The notes under the pieces: model-generated | Seen by the model: only the letters and a program-made list of their open reading frames with translations | Database searches by the model: none | What the model was told of the DNA's origin: nothing | Program-made: the position numbers and the translations under genes | In this document: positions 31,693 to 40,131 of the stretch, piece after piece | Numbering within the stretch: position 1 is the stretch's first letter | How the letters are laid out: each line of letters starts with the position of its first letter | Source of the DNA: Nanobdellota archaeon | Lineage (GTDB): Archaea; Nanobdellota; Nanobdellia; Pacearchaeales; GW2011-AR1 | Direction: 5' to 3' | Length of the DNA stretch: 42,633 nt | NCBI GenBank assembly: GCA_018816335.1 | Contig: JAHIVP010000007.1 | Location: forward strand, 1 to 42,633

Positions 31693-32809
31693 TCAAAAAC
31701 TTATCAACCTGTTTCTTAGCTTTTTCCCTAGCTGCTTGGTGTTGTTTTAGAAAGGTGTTAATTTTATCAATTAAAATTTTCTTTAATTCTCCTGTTAGCA
31801 ATTTTCCTGATTTGTAATCTTTTTCTATTTTTGCGATTTTTTTGTCATCTGGTTCAAAGAAAGCTCTTAGATATTGAAATGAAACATCTACATCTGGGTT
31901 GCCTCCTTTTTTTCTGTGTTCTTCTAGTGTTGCTTGTCCTCCACTAAATGCGTATTTGTTAATTTTGTTTTTTACTTCTTCTGGAGTGTCTGTTAAAGCA
32001 ATGTAAGATGATGGGTCTGATGAAGACATTTTTCCTCCTTCTTTTAATCCTGGAAGAAATAAGTGATAAGTTGAAGATATTTGTTCAAAATCATGATCTT
32101 TGTATCTGTTTCCTATGTCTCTTGCTATTCTTATATGTGGATCCTGATCAACTCCTACTGGAATAAATGTTGGAGTTTTTCCTTCAAATTCAGGAAGCTG
32201 GGGATGAAACATGTCTGCTGCTTGAAGTAATGAAGCATTCATTTTTCCTGGAGAAATTTCTCCGTAAACTGCTTTGAATTCATTAAATGTTACATACCTT
32301 GAAAAGTTTGAAGCTAAACGATAATAAGCATTTGATTTTTTTGCATCAGGTGAACGAGCAGATTGAAAATATATTTCACATTTTTTTGGGTCAATTCCCA
32401 TTGCAATGTAATTTGTTAGGTATTGTTCTATTGCAACTTCTTTTAATTCTTTTAAACTTTTTTCTCTTGCGTTATAAGCTTCTAAATCTGCCACAGCAAT
32501 ATATAATTTTGCTCCGAGTTTTTGATAAAAAACCATTTGTTGAACTAATAACATGTGCCCTAGATGCATATCTCCAGAAGGCATTAATCCAGTCATCATT
32601 ATAAATTTCTTTTTATGTTCTATTGCTGAAATTATTTTTCCAAAATCCCTATGAGCAAAGACAATTCCACGTCTAAATAAAACATTCTTTTTGAAAACTT
32701 CTGGAAGGTTTTGGAGTTTTTTTATACCAAACTCTTTGGAAAGTTTATCATAATCAATATCTCCGGAAACTTCCCATGGTGTTACTTTCATCTCATTTTT
32801 CATATACAT
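31685..32809 (-). CDS. trpS: Tryptophanyl-tRNA synthetase
   Basis: 374 residues, archaeal/eukaryotic TrpRS. Class I signatures: HIGH-like DMHLGHMLL in MTGLMPSGDMHLGH, and KMSSSDPSS as the KMSKS motif; IPVGVDQDPHIRIARDIG is the family's central segment. It charges tRNA-Trp. The N-terminus KVTPWEVSGDIDYDKL is typical; Met at 32809, 32803 or 32791 could start it, a TATA-like AATTTTATAAAC upstream fitting the latter two better. Confidence 0.94.
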   Translation of the reverse strand: MYMKNEMKVTPWEVSGDIDYDKLSKEFGIKKLQNLPEVFKKNVLFRRGIVFAHRDFGKIISAIEHKKKFIMMTGLMPSGDMHLGHMLLVQQMVFYQKLGAKLYIAVADLEAYNAREKSLKELKEVAIEQYLTNYIAMGIDPKKCEIYFQSARSPDAKKSNAYYRLASNFSRYVTFNEFKAVYGEISPGKMNASLLQAADMFHPQLPEFEGKTPTFIPVGVDQDPHIRIARDIGNRYKDHDFEQISSTYHLFLPGLKEGGKMSSSDPSSYIALTDTPEEVKNKINKYAFSGGQATLEEHRKKGGNPDVDVSFQYLRAFFEPDDKKIAKIEKDYKSGKLLTGELKKILIDKINTFLKQHQAAREKAKKQVDKFLIN

Positions 32810-32856
32810 TTATTGTTAGAATTGTTTATAAAATTATCCTAATAAAGTTTATATTT

Positions 32857-32920
32857 AAAGAAACCAAGTTTTCTTTATAACTTCCTTTAAATTTGATAAA
32901 GATTTTGTATAAAAATCTTT
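32857..32920 (+). promoter_or_regulatory. Two-hairpin element, copy D
   Basis: Hairpin 1 AAAGAAA (32857-32863) with TTTCTTT (32870-32876), shorter loop than A-C. Linker ATAACTTCCTTTAAATTT. Hairpin 2 AAAGATTTT (32898-32906) with AAAATCTTT (32912-32920), a 9-bp stem, running into the TATA-like TTTATATATTC ~27 nt before the ATG at 32947. Confidence 0.5.
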
Positions 32921-32946
32921 ATATATTCAACATGTCTAAATAATAT

Positions 32947-35169
32947 ATGAAAAGGGGAATGATTTTAGGAGTTTTATTTATTTTAGTTATGATAAATATA
33001 GTAAGTGCTGGAGTTAAGTATGGTGGGTTGGATGGTTCTTATAGTTTAGGAGATATTGTAAATGTGCAGATAGAAGTGACAGCTGATCATGAGATTAATA
33101 GTTTTATGAAAGTGAGGATGAGTTGTGGTTCGATTAGTGAGGATTTTTATTTGTCTCCGTTGATTCTTGGAATAGGTGAGGATAAAACAGTTGAGATTCC
33201 TTTGTACTTATCTAAAGATTTTTTAGGAGTTATGAAAGGAAGTTGTAAAATTGTTACGAAGATTGGAAGTACAGAATATAGTTCTGGAGCAATTGATGTT
33301 AGTGATTTAATTATTGTTTCTGTTGATTTAAATGAAACAGCTTTTGATCCAGGAAGTGTTGTTTTTATTGAAGGAAAGGTTACTAAAAAAAATGGAGGAA
33401 CAGTTAGTGGAGGGATTGAAGTTTCTCTTATTAATACTACTGTAATGGAAATAATTAATGTTGATGGAAATAATTTTAGTTTAGATTTAATAATTCCTGG
33501 AGATTTAGCATATGGAGAGTATACATTGAATACAAGAGCTTATGAGTTTCATGAAACATCAATATCAAATGAAGGAGAATCAAATCTTAAAGTAACAATT
33601 AATCAGGTTTTGAAACAAATTGAATTAATATTATATCAACAAAATGTTACACCTGGTGAGAATCTAACTTATCTGACACATCTATATGATCAGACTGCTA
33701 ATTTTATAGAGAGGGATTTTGAGATTAGTTTGAAAGATGCTGAGGGGGAATTAAAGACTTATTTGATTTCTTCTGGTGTTGAAGATTATATAGATTTTGA
33801 ATCAGATGCTGTTGAGGGTTTATGGACAATGTCTGCTAGTTTTGATAATGTTAGTTCTGGGGCTGAGTTTTTTGTTAATAGAAATGTAGAGGTTGTTTTT
33901 TCTGTTCAGAATGATACTATTGTTGTGACTAATGTTGGAAATGCTCCTTATAGTAAAGAAGTTAGAGTTGATATTGGAGAAGATGTTGTGTATAAAGATG
34001 TAGAGGTTGAAATTGGAGAAACAAAAAGTTATAAATTAAATGCACCAGATGGAGTTTATGATATTTATATTTCTGATGAAGCCAAGGATTATTCAAAAAC
34101 TGGTGTTTCTTTGACAGGTAATGCTGTTGGTATAGATGAAGTTAATGAGGGTAAGTTAACAATTTGGGTTTTGGTTGTTGTGTTTATAGGAATAATTTTT
34201 GTTTTAGCTGCAATATTTGTTATTTTACAATTTATGAATAAGAAAAAGAAAAAAGGAGTAATTAAGGAGGAGCATCATGATGTTGTTCATCATAAAGTTG
34301 AACATCATAAGAAAGAGCATCATATAATTCCTCATCATGAAAAAAAAGATTGGCATATGCCTTTTCCAATTGGTGTAAAGGAACATAAAATTCCTCATCC
34401 TTCTGGAATAAAACCTGAAGAACATCATAAGAAAGAGCATCATAAACCTAGAGAACCTGCAATAAAAAAACAAGAGAAAAAAGAAATTAAGGAATTTGAT
34501 GTGAAGAAAAAAGTTCTTTATGATGATTTTAAGAATTTAGATAATGTTAAGTTGTTGGAAGCTGAGCATAGTCTTGTTAGTAAAGGTTCAAAAGAAAAAT
34601 CTGTTTTTGTTGGATTAAAGATTAAGAATTTTAAAACAATTAGAGAGAGAAAGGGAATTGGTTATGATTTGATTAGTGATATTATTTATTATATGTCTGC
34701 TAAGAAAGGAGCTGTGTATCAAACTCATGATTATATAATTGGTATTTTTATTCCAAGGATTACTAAGAGCTACAAAAATGAGAAGTTAGGAGTTTCTGTT
34801 GGTAAGAAAATTGTTGATGAGATAGTTGACCATAATAGAAGATATGCTGAAAAAATTAATTTTGGGATTGGAATAACTTCTGGAAGTATTATTTTTCAAA
34901 AAGAGGGAGATAAAGTTAGTTTTACAAGTTTGGGAACAGAATTGAATAATATTAAAATTATTGCTGAGAAAGCTGAGAAAGATATATTGATAAGTGAAAA
35001 AGTAAATAAAGAATTAGATTCTTCTGTTAAGACTGTTTTGAAGGATGATTATTGGAAACTTTATGCAATTGATAAGATGATTGATAGAGGAGCTCATGAT
35101 AAATTTATTAACTCGTTTTTGAAGAGACAGACAGAAGAGAGGAAAAAAGGAGATAATACTTATTCTTAG
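32947..35169 (+). CDS. Receptor-like protein with cyclase-like fold
   Basis: 740 residues. Signal peptide (MKRGMILGVLFILVMINIVSA), then an extracellular beta-rich region of about 370 residues, a membrane segment (IWVLVVVFIGIIFVLAAIFVIL, about 405-427), a His-rich cytoplasmic linker (EEHHDVVHHKVEHHKKEHH and more), and a C-terminal domain shaped like a class III nucleotidyl cyclase: VFVGLKIKNFKTI, HDYIIGIF, FGIGITSGSII, SFTSLGTELNNIKIIAEKAEKDILIS. The first catalytic Asp position appears to be Lys (LKIKNF), so activity is doubtful; it may sense or bind nucleotide. The His pairs suggest metal binding. Two-hairpin element copy D precedes it. Confidence 0.68.
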   Translation: MKRGMILGVLFILVMINIVSAGVKYGGLDGSYSLGDIVNVQIEVTADHEINSFMKVRMSCGSISEDFYLSPLILGIGEDKTVEIPLYLSKDFLGVMKGSCKIVTKIGSTEYSSGAIDVSDLIIVSVDLNETAFDPGSVVFIEGKVTKKNGGTVSGGIEVSLINTTVMEIINVDGNNFSLDLIIPGDLAYGEYTLNTRAYEFHETSISNEGESNLKVTINQVLKQIELILYQQNVTPGENLTYLTHLYDQTANFIERDFEISLKDAEGELKTYLISSGVEDYIDFESDAVEGLWTMSASFDNVSSGAEFFVNRNVEVVFSVQNDTIVVTNVGNAPYSKEVRVDIGEDVVYKDVEVEIGETKSYKLNAPDGVYDIYISDEAKDYSKTGVSLTGNAVGIDEVNEGKLTIWVLVVVFIGIIFVLAAIFVILQFMNKKKKKGVIKEEHHDVVHHKVEHHKKEHHIIPHHEKKDWHMPFPIGVKEHKIPHPSGIKPEEHHKKEHHKPREPAIKKQEKKEIKEFDVKKKVLYDDFKNLDNVKLLEAEHSLVSKGSKEKSVFVGLKIKNFKTIRERKGIGYDLISDIIYYMSAKKGAVYQTHDYIIGIFIPRITKSYKNEKLGVSVGKKIVDEIVDHNRRYAEKINFGIGITSGSIIFQKEGDKVSFTSLGTELNNIKIIAEKAEKDILISEKVNKELDSSVKTVLKDDYWKLYAIDKMIDRGAHDKFINSFLKRQTEERKKGDNTYS

Positions 35170-35220
35170 TAGTGAAAAGATTTTGAAAAGATTTTTAAAG
35201 AACTACATAGATTAATAAGT

Positions 35221-36366
35221 ATGACAAGTGATAGAGTTAAGATAGCGATTGCAGGTGTAGGAAATTGTGCTTCTAGTTTGATTCAGGGAATTCATATGGC
35301 TAGAGATCCTGATTGTCAAGAAGAAGCTAGAATTGGGATTGCTCATCCTGTAATTGGTGGTTTTGGAGTTGAAGATATTGATGTTGTTGCTGGTTTTGAT
35401 ATTGATTTAAGAAAAGTTGGAAAAGATGTGGGAGATGCTATTCATGCTAAACCTAATAATACTAAGGTGTTTTATGAAGGTGTTCCTCATTTAGGAGTTG
35501 AAGTTTTAAGAGGACCTACATTAGATGGGTTTGCAAGAGAAGCTATGCAAAGTGTTTCTGAAGATAGAAGATTTGTTGAATCTGATATACCTGAAAAAGA
35601 TTTTAGTGAAGTTGTTGGATTATTGAGAGAGTCAGGAGCTGATATGTTAATTAATTATTTGCCTGTTGGAAGTGAAAAAGCAACTGAATTTTATGCTGAT
35701 GCTTGTTTGCATGCTGGTATTGGATATGTTGGAGCTATTCCTGTTTTTATTGCTTCTGATCCAAAATGGATACAGATGTTTGAAGATAGAGGTTTAGTTT
35801 GTGCTGGAGATGATATTAAAGCTCAGATTGGAGCTACTATTACTCATAGAACATTGACAAAAATGTTTCAAGATAGAGGAGCTGTTTTAGATAGGACATA
35901 TCAACTTAATACTGGTGGGAATACTGATTTTTTAAATATGAAAGATCAATCTAGATTAGAAAGTAAAAAAACTTCTAAGACAGGAGCTGTTCAGTCTCAG
36001 CTTGATGTTCCATTACCGGATGAAGATATTCATATTGGTCCGAGTGATTATGTTGCTTGGCAAAATGATAATAAAGTTTGTTTTATTAGGATGGAGGGGA
36101 GGGGGTTTGGTGGCGTTCCTCTTAATTTAGAATTAAGATTAAGTGTTGAAGATTCTCCAAATTCTGGAGGAGTTATGATTGATGCTATAAGAGGTGTAAA
36201 AGTTGCTCAGAATAGAGGAGAAAAAGGATTATTAAGAGAGGTTTCTGCTTATTCATTTAAACATCCTCTTATTCAATTATCTGATCCTGAAGCTAGAGAA
36301 GCTTTGGATTGTTATGTTGAAGGAAGAGTTTTGCCTGGGCCAATAAGAGTTAAGCTTTATGATTGA
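35221..36366 (+). CDS. ino1: Inositol-1-phosphate synthase
   Basis: 381 residues of the mycobacterial/archaeal type of myo-inositol-1-phosphate synthase, which uses NAD to turn glucose 6-phosphate into inositol 1-phosphate for inositol lipids. Signatures: IAIAGVGNCASSLIQG (NAD), INYLPVGSEKATEFYADA, AIPVFIASDP, GDDIKAQIGATITHR, NTGGNTDFLNM, IHIGPSDYVAW and EDSPNSGGVMIDAI. A complete gene. Archaetidylinositol in archaeal membranes is the likely use. Confidence 0.94.
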   Translation: MTSDRVKIAIAGVGNCASSLIQGIHMARDPDCQEEARIGIAHPVIGGFGVEDIDVVAGFDIDLRKVGKDVGDAIHAKPNNTKVFYEGVPHLGVEVLRGPTLDGFAREAMQSVSEDRRFVESDIPEKDFSEVVGLLRESGADMLINYLPVGSEKATEFYADACLHAGIGYVGAIPVFIASDPKWIQMFEDRGLVCAGDDIKAQIGATITHRTLTKMFQDRGAVLDRTYQLNTGGNTDFLNMKDQSRLESKKTSKTGAVQSQLDVPLPDEDIHIGPSDYVAWQNDNKVCFIRMEGRGFGGVPLNLELRLSVEDSPNSGGVMIDAIRGVKVAQNRGEKGLLREVSAYSFKHPLIQLSDPEAREALDCYVEGRVLPGPIRVKLYD

Positions 36367-36905
36367 TTTTTTAGAAAAGCATTTACAATAGAATTTTTAA
36401 CTTCTGGGTGTTTTGTTTCTAATTGATTTATGAAAGTTATTATTGAAGAGTTAGATTTTTTTACAGGGTTTTTCATTCTTTTTATTTTAGCATAGAGTTG
36501 TATTTCTGAATCTGATAAGAGGTAGAGAGGGTTGATTGTTTTTTTGAAAACTGGTGAAGATTGAGAAAGTTGTTTGTGAGATTTTTTTATTATTGTGTTT
36601 ATTATTTCATATGCTTCATCGTCCATGCTTGATCCTGAGATTGTTTTGTTGTGTTTTGATGAAGGGGATATTGTAAGTTTGATTCCTCTTGTTTGTGTTA
36701 GTTGTTTTATTATTGGATATATGACTGGGAAGTTTTTTTCTGTGTGTTTAAAGAGGAGGGAGTCAGAGTTTTTCAACATTGAGAATTTTCTGATTGTGTA
36801 GTAAATCTTTTTTTCAAAATATCTAATAAAGTGTTGTTTGCAGAGCTGTTGCTTATTTGTGAATGTGTGGACTGGTTTTTGTTGGCAGTTTTTGCATGAT
36901 TTCAT
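36357..36905 (-). CDS. Degenerate Ncs6/TtuA-like protein
   Basis: 182 residues. The N-terminus MKSCKNCQQKPV...LCKQHFIRYFEKKIYYTIRKFSML is the zinc-finger opening of the Ncs6/TtuA (CTU1) tRNA thiolases. The PP-loop SGGKDS that should follow is absent; then SGSSMDDEAYEIINTII matches the usual GHNLDDEAQT region, and PLYLLSDSEIQLYAKIKR...FINQLETKHPEVKNSIV matches the C-terminal part. So the catalytic middle (about 100 residues and the active cysteines) is lost while the frame stays open. It may be a pseudo-enzyme, a partner of the neighbouring PP-loop protein, or a decaying gene. Overlaps the ino1 end by 10 nt. Confidence 0.62.
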   Translation of the reverse strand: MKSCKNCQQKPVHTFTNKQQLCKQHFIRYFEKKIYYTIRKFSMLKNSDSLLFKHTEKNFPVIYPIIKQLTQTRGIKLTISPSSKHNKTISGSSMDDEAYEIINTIIKKSHKQLSQSSPVFKKTINPLYLLSDSEIQLYAKIKRMKNPVKKSNSSIITFINQLETKHPEVKNSIVNAFLKNQS

Positions 36906-37005
36906 TTTATATATTACTAGGGGTAAGTTTATAAGTTTATATTTTGATTATTGTGTAGAAGCAACTGACATATGTCACCTGCGTGCACAATTTTGATTAT
37001 TGGGA

Positions 37006-37269
37006 ATGAGATATTGGTATAGAGCTGTTTTGTTAAGAGGACATGAAGGTGCAAGAAAACAAAAGGAATTAACAGCTTATCTTTTTGCAGAAAATCCTGT
37101 TGAAGTAAGAGATAGAATTATAGAAATGCCAGCAGTTAGAGGAAGATATAAAAGTATAAGAAGAATATCAGATGATCAAGCTATGAGATTAGAAAAAAGA
37201 ATTGTTGATGAAGGAAGAATTACATTAGAGAAAGCAAGAGAAACTTGGTATTATCCAGATATTAATTAA
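37006..37269 (+). CDS. Small basic protein, unknown
   Basis: 87 residues from ATG 37006 (MRYWYRAVLLRGHEG); the track's start is an upstream TTG. Arg-rich (EVRDRIIEMPAVRGRYKSIRRIS, LEKRIVDEGRI), no membrane segment; nucleic-acid or ribosome binding would fit but is not shown. It is alone on the plus strand between two minus-strand genes. Confidence 0.55.
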   Translation: MRYWYRAVLLRGHEGARKQKELTAYLFAENPVEVRDRIIEMPAVRGRYKSIRRISDDQAMRLEKRIVDEGRITLEKARETWYYPDIN

Positions 37270-37280
37270 TTTAATGACAA

Positions 37281-38189
37281 TTAACTGAAAGATTTAATTT
37301 TATGTTTAGAATATTTCTGAATTAATTTCTTTGCTTGTTCTATTAAAGATTTGTCTTTTACTAAAGCTGTTGGGCCTGGCTGTTGGGGTGTTATTTTTAT
37401 TCCTTTCTGCTTCTCTAAAATTAGATTATCTTGGTGGTTTTTTCCTAAGATTATTTTTGATGCTTCAAAGTGTCTTCCTATAGACAGGAGTTCTATGTCT
37501 GTTTGGGTTATGTCTTTGTTGGGAAGAATTTGTTCTAGTTTTTTGCAATATTCTTTTTCACATAATAAACAACCTCCGCCAGGAGTTGGGAAATCTATTT
37601 TGTATTTTTTTGCTAGAGCTATTTGTGGAACTCTTCTTCTTCCTTTAATATCTAAAAGTTTTGATCTGTCTATTAATCCTTTTTTTTCATAATCTGTTTC
37701 TGGAAGAAGTTTTGCTGATAAAGGACGGAGAATTTTATTTTTTAGTTTTGCTTGTGTTTCTATTTCGATTAATGCTTTTTTGTGTTGGGAAAGAGGACGT
37801 TCTCCTAGAACTTCTCCTGTTGCTATTATTTCTGCTCCTATTTTTTTTGCTATTGATTTTGCTTTTTTAAACATAAATAAATGACAGTCTATGCAAGGGT
37901 TTAGAGCTGTTCCTCTAGTGTGTTCTGGGTTTCTTAACATGTTTATGTATTCTTTGAAAAGTTTTCCTTTTGTTACATCTTTAACATGTAATTTTATTCT
38001 TTGTTTTTGTGTGAATCTAAATACACAAAGTTTATCTGAGCAACATCCTCCTCCGAATGGGAGCTGAAAGAAAACTGCTTCTACGTTTTCTTTTCCTAGT
38101 TGATCTTGTAGGACTTTTATTGCTAATCTTGAATCTAGGCCTCCTGAGAATAGGACGAGGGCTTTTGTTTCTTGTTTATTTTTGTTCAT
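37281..38189 (-). CDS. PP-loop tRNA thiolase-like protein
   Basis: 302 residues. PP-loop ATP pyrophosphatase motif FSGGLDSRLAIKVL at the N-terminus, then a GGGCCSDKLCVF and CIDCHLFMFKKAKSIA cysteine pair, EVLGERPLSQHKKAL, RPLSAKLLPETDYEK, IKGRRRVPQIALAKKYKIDFPTPGGGCLLCE. This arrangement matches a MnmA/ThiI-like group of predicted tRNA sulfur-transfer enzymes whose exact target base is not settled. It lies one gene from the degenerate Ncs6-like protein on the same strand. No ThiI-type THUMP domain is seen. Confidence 0.72.
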   Translation of the reverse strand: MNKNKQETKALVLFSGGLDSRLAIKVLQDQLGKENVEAVFFQLPFGGGCCSDKLCVFRFTQKQRIKLHVKDVTKGKLFKEYINMLRNPEHTRGTALNPCIDCHLFMFKKAKSIAKKIGAEIIATGEVLGERPLSQHKKALIEIETQAKLKNKILRPLSAKLLPETDYEKKGLIDRSKLLDIKGRRRVPQIALAKKYKIDFPTPGGGCLLCEKEYCKKLEQILPNKDITQTDIELLSIGRHFEASKIILGKNHQDNLILEKQKGIKITPQQPGPTALVKDKSLIEQAKKLIQKYSKHKIKSFS

Positions 38190-38253
38190 AAAGTTAGTTA
38201 TGATTTTGAGTATATAAAAATTTATAAGGAGGAAATTAAGTTAGAATTATACA

Positions 38254-38616
38254 ATGACAGGAGAAAGATCAACTTATGTTTTTGGGGTGGATATGAGAGA
38301 TGAACAATTGAGAAGAACTGTTGAGGGTCTTAATATTGGTATATCTCCAAGAGTTCCTCAATGGGGAAAATATAGTTTTAGAGATTCAGAAGGAAAAGAA
38401 GTATTTTTGAGAGTAGTTGATGCAGAGAGTGGGCAGAGTGGACAAATATGGGTTAGTAATCATCCTGAGGTTGTACAAGAAGCTCTAAGAAAGAGGAGAG
38501 TTTCTTATAAAGGACCTACTAGAGTTGATAAAGATTTAATTCAAGATCCTGATAATGAATTTGTTGGACCTATAAATTATGCTCATCAGGAAGATTTTGG
38601 AGATATTGTTCAATGA
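38254..38616 (+). CDS. Small soluble protein, unknown
   Basis: 120 residues, globular and mixed (TYVFGVDMRDEQLRRTVEG; GKYSFRDSEGKEVFLRVVDA), no membrane segment. It overlaps the next minus-strand gene by 7 nt at the 3' ends. Its codon use resembles neighbours such as 37006 and 40132. No family recognised. Confidence 0.6.
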   Translation: MTGERSTYVFGVDMRDEQLRRTVEGLNIGISPRVPQWGKYSFRDSEGKEVFLRVVDAESGQSGQIWVSNHPEVVQEALRKRRVSYKGPTRVDKDLIQDPDNEFVGPINYAHQEDFGDIVQ

Positions 38617-38975
38617 AAAATCATATGATCAGGAATTCCAAGATAGTTAAAGACTTCTTTGAATTCATTTAATTGTTTTTCAGAAACACCTGAGCTTCTT
38701 AAATAAGAGACTACTGATTCTGTAAAACAAAAAGGGCATACAGAGTGATGTTTTTGACAAGATATACAGGTTGTAGTAGAATTGTCTGTCATTCGATCAC
38801 TCTGCTGCCCCAGAACCTCAGTTGCATTTTTACAAATTTTTTTTAATCTCTCTGTCTTGTCTTCAGCCCAAACAAGAATTTCGTGAGATAAACAGGAAGG
38901 ACAAAGAGGATTAGTAATTGCTTGGCTACAAAGAACACATACAGAAGATGGATTTTTTATATATTTGTTAATCAT
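38610..38975 (-). CDS. Zinc-ribbon protein, unknown
   Basis: 121 residues with four CxxC pairs: CVLC, CPSC, CISC and CPFC, giving two zinc ribbons around a helical, GC-richer middle (about residues 50-62, ATEVLGQQSDRM). A C-terminal helical stretch follows (VSEKQLNEFKEVFNYLG). Likely nucleic-acid or protein binding. The middle patch has a base composition unlike the rest and may be an insert. No family recognised. Confidence 0.62.
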   Translation of the reverse strand: MINKYIKNPSSVCVLCSQAITNPLCPSCLSHEILVWAEDKTERLKKICKNATEVLGQQSDRMTDNSTTTCISCQKHHSVCPFCFTESVVSYLRSSGVSEKQLNEFKEVFNYLGIPDHMIFH

Positions 38976-39189
38976 TTTAATTTATGTTCAAAGCCCAGGA
39001 TTTATGAAGGACTTAGAAACAAATGGTAGAGAATTTAGTGTAACAATCCCAGACTGGTCTAATAAGTAACATAGAATTCAAAAAATGAAAACTTTTGTCT
39101 GTGATTTCCATACCTATGATAATACTATTTTGTATATAAATATTGTGGTGAGGTTTTGGTTATTGGGGAGGGGTGACAGTAAGATTTAT
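38976..39189. other. Gene-poor region
   Basis: No gene is supported here. A short frame (MKDLETNGREF...) ends at 39069, and the 62-residue ORF at 39085 runs through a dispersed repeat. Both look like decayed sequence rather than genes. Confidence 0.4.
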
Positions 39190-39250
39190 GAAAGATTTTT
39201 AAAGATTGATTTATTAATTGGAAAAGATTTTAAAGATAAGTTAGTAGTTT
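39190..39250 (+). repeat. Dispersed AT-rich repeat R5
   Basis: GAAAGATTTTTAAAGATTGATTTATTAATTGG, then AAAAGATTTTAAAGATAAGTTAG, the same word order as R1. It lies about 60 nt before the MBL hydrolase gene. Confidence 0.45.
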
Positions 39251-39311
39251 CTTTGAAGATGATACTTATTTAAAGCGAGATATTATAGTAATACAATAGA
39301 AAGGATATAAA

Positions 39312-40079
39312 ATGAAGGTATCAAGTTTAGCTTCTGGAAGTTCTGGAAACTGTTTTTATGTGGAGAATGGAAACGATGCTCTACTTGTAGATGCAGGGAT
39401 TTCTTGTAAGCAGATTTGGGAGAGGATTTCTGAAGTTGGTGGAGATGTGAATAAAGTTAGAGGAGTTTTTGTAACTCATGAACATTCTGATCATGTTCGA
39501 GGAGTAGATGTTTTTGCTAGACATTTTAATGTTCCTGTTTTTGCTCCAAAGAAAGTTGCAGAGAATTGTTTTTTATGTTCTAATCAAGATTTGATTCAGC
39601 CTTTTATGAAAGATGAAAATTTTAAAATTGGAAGTTTGAATATTCAGTCATTTCCTAAATCTCATGATGCTCTTGATCCTGTTTCTTATAATATTGAAAA
39701 TGGAGCTAAGTTGTCGATTATAACTGATATTGGTTTTATATCTGATAATGTTAAAGATTTTATTACTGATTCTGATTTTTTGATTATTGAGAGTAATCAT
39801 GATAAGAATATGTTGATGGAAGGACCGTATCCGTGGTTTTTGAAAAATAGAATTAATTCTGATAGAGGTCATCTTTCGAATTTAGATTCTGCTGTTGGTG
39901 TTTTACAATATGCTCAACCTCATTTAAAGAACTTGATGTTGGCTCATTTATCACAGACAAATAATACTCCTAATTTAGCTTATAATTTTTTTAAGAATGT
40001 TTTGAAAGATAATAAAACTTTGAAACCTAATTTGATTGTTGCTGATAGATTTTCGACTTCTGATTTACTTAAAGTTTAA
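39312..40079 (+). CDS. MBL-fold hydrolase, YycJ-like
   Basis: 255 residues, metallo-beta-lactamase fold with zinc motif THEHSDH, and IITDIG, ESNHD, RGHLSN and LAHLSQTNNTPNLA, the pattern of the YycJ/WalJ group. Opening KVSSLASGSSGNCFYVENG is characteristic. In bacteria these are thought to be exonucleases or housekeeping hydrolases. AAAGGATATAAAATG places the start. Complete gene. Confidence 0.88.
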   Translation: MKVSSLASGSSGNCFYVENGNDALLVDAGISCKQIWERISEVGGDVNKVRGVFVTHEHSDHVRGVDVFARHFNVPVFAPKKVAENCFLCSNQDLIQPFMKDENFKIGSLNIQSFPKSHDALDPVSYNIENGAKLSIITDIGFISDNVKDFITDSDFLIIESNHDKNMLMEGPYPWFLKNRINSDRGHLSNLDSAVGVLQYAQPHLKNLMLAHLSQTNNTPNLAYNFFKNVLKDNKTLKPNLIVADRFSTSDLLKV

Positions 40080-40131
40080 TTGTTGTTTTAGAGAGTATAA
40101 ATGTTTTTAAAGAAATAATTGATGTATTATT

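Noticed and set aside
39085-39273. 62-residue ORF in the 38976-39311 gap
   Set aside because: It runs through dispersed repeat R5, has no domain, and its composition is not protein-like.
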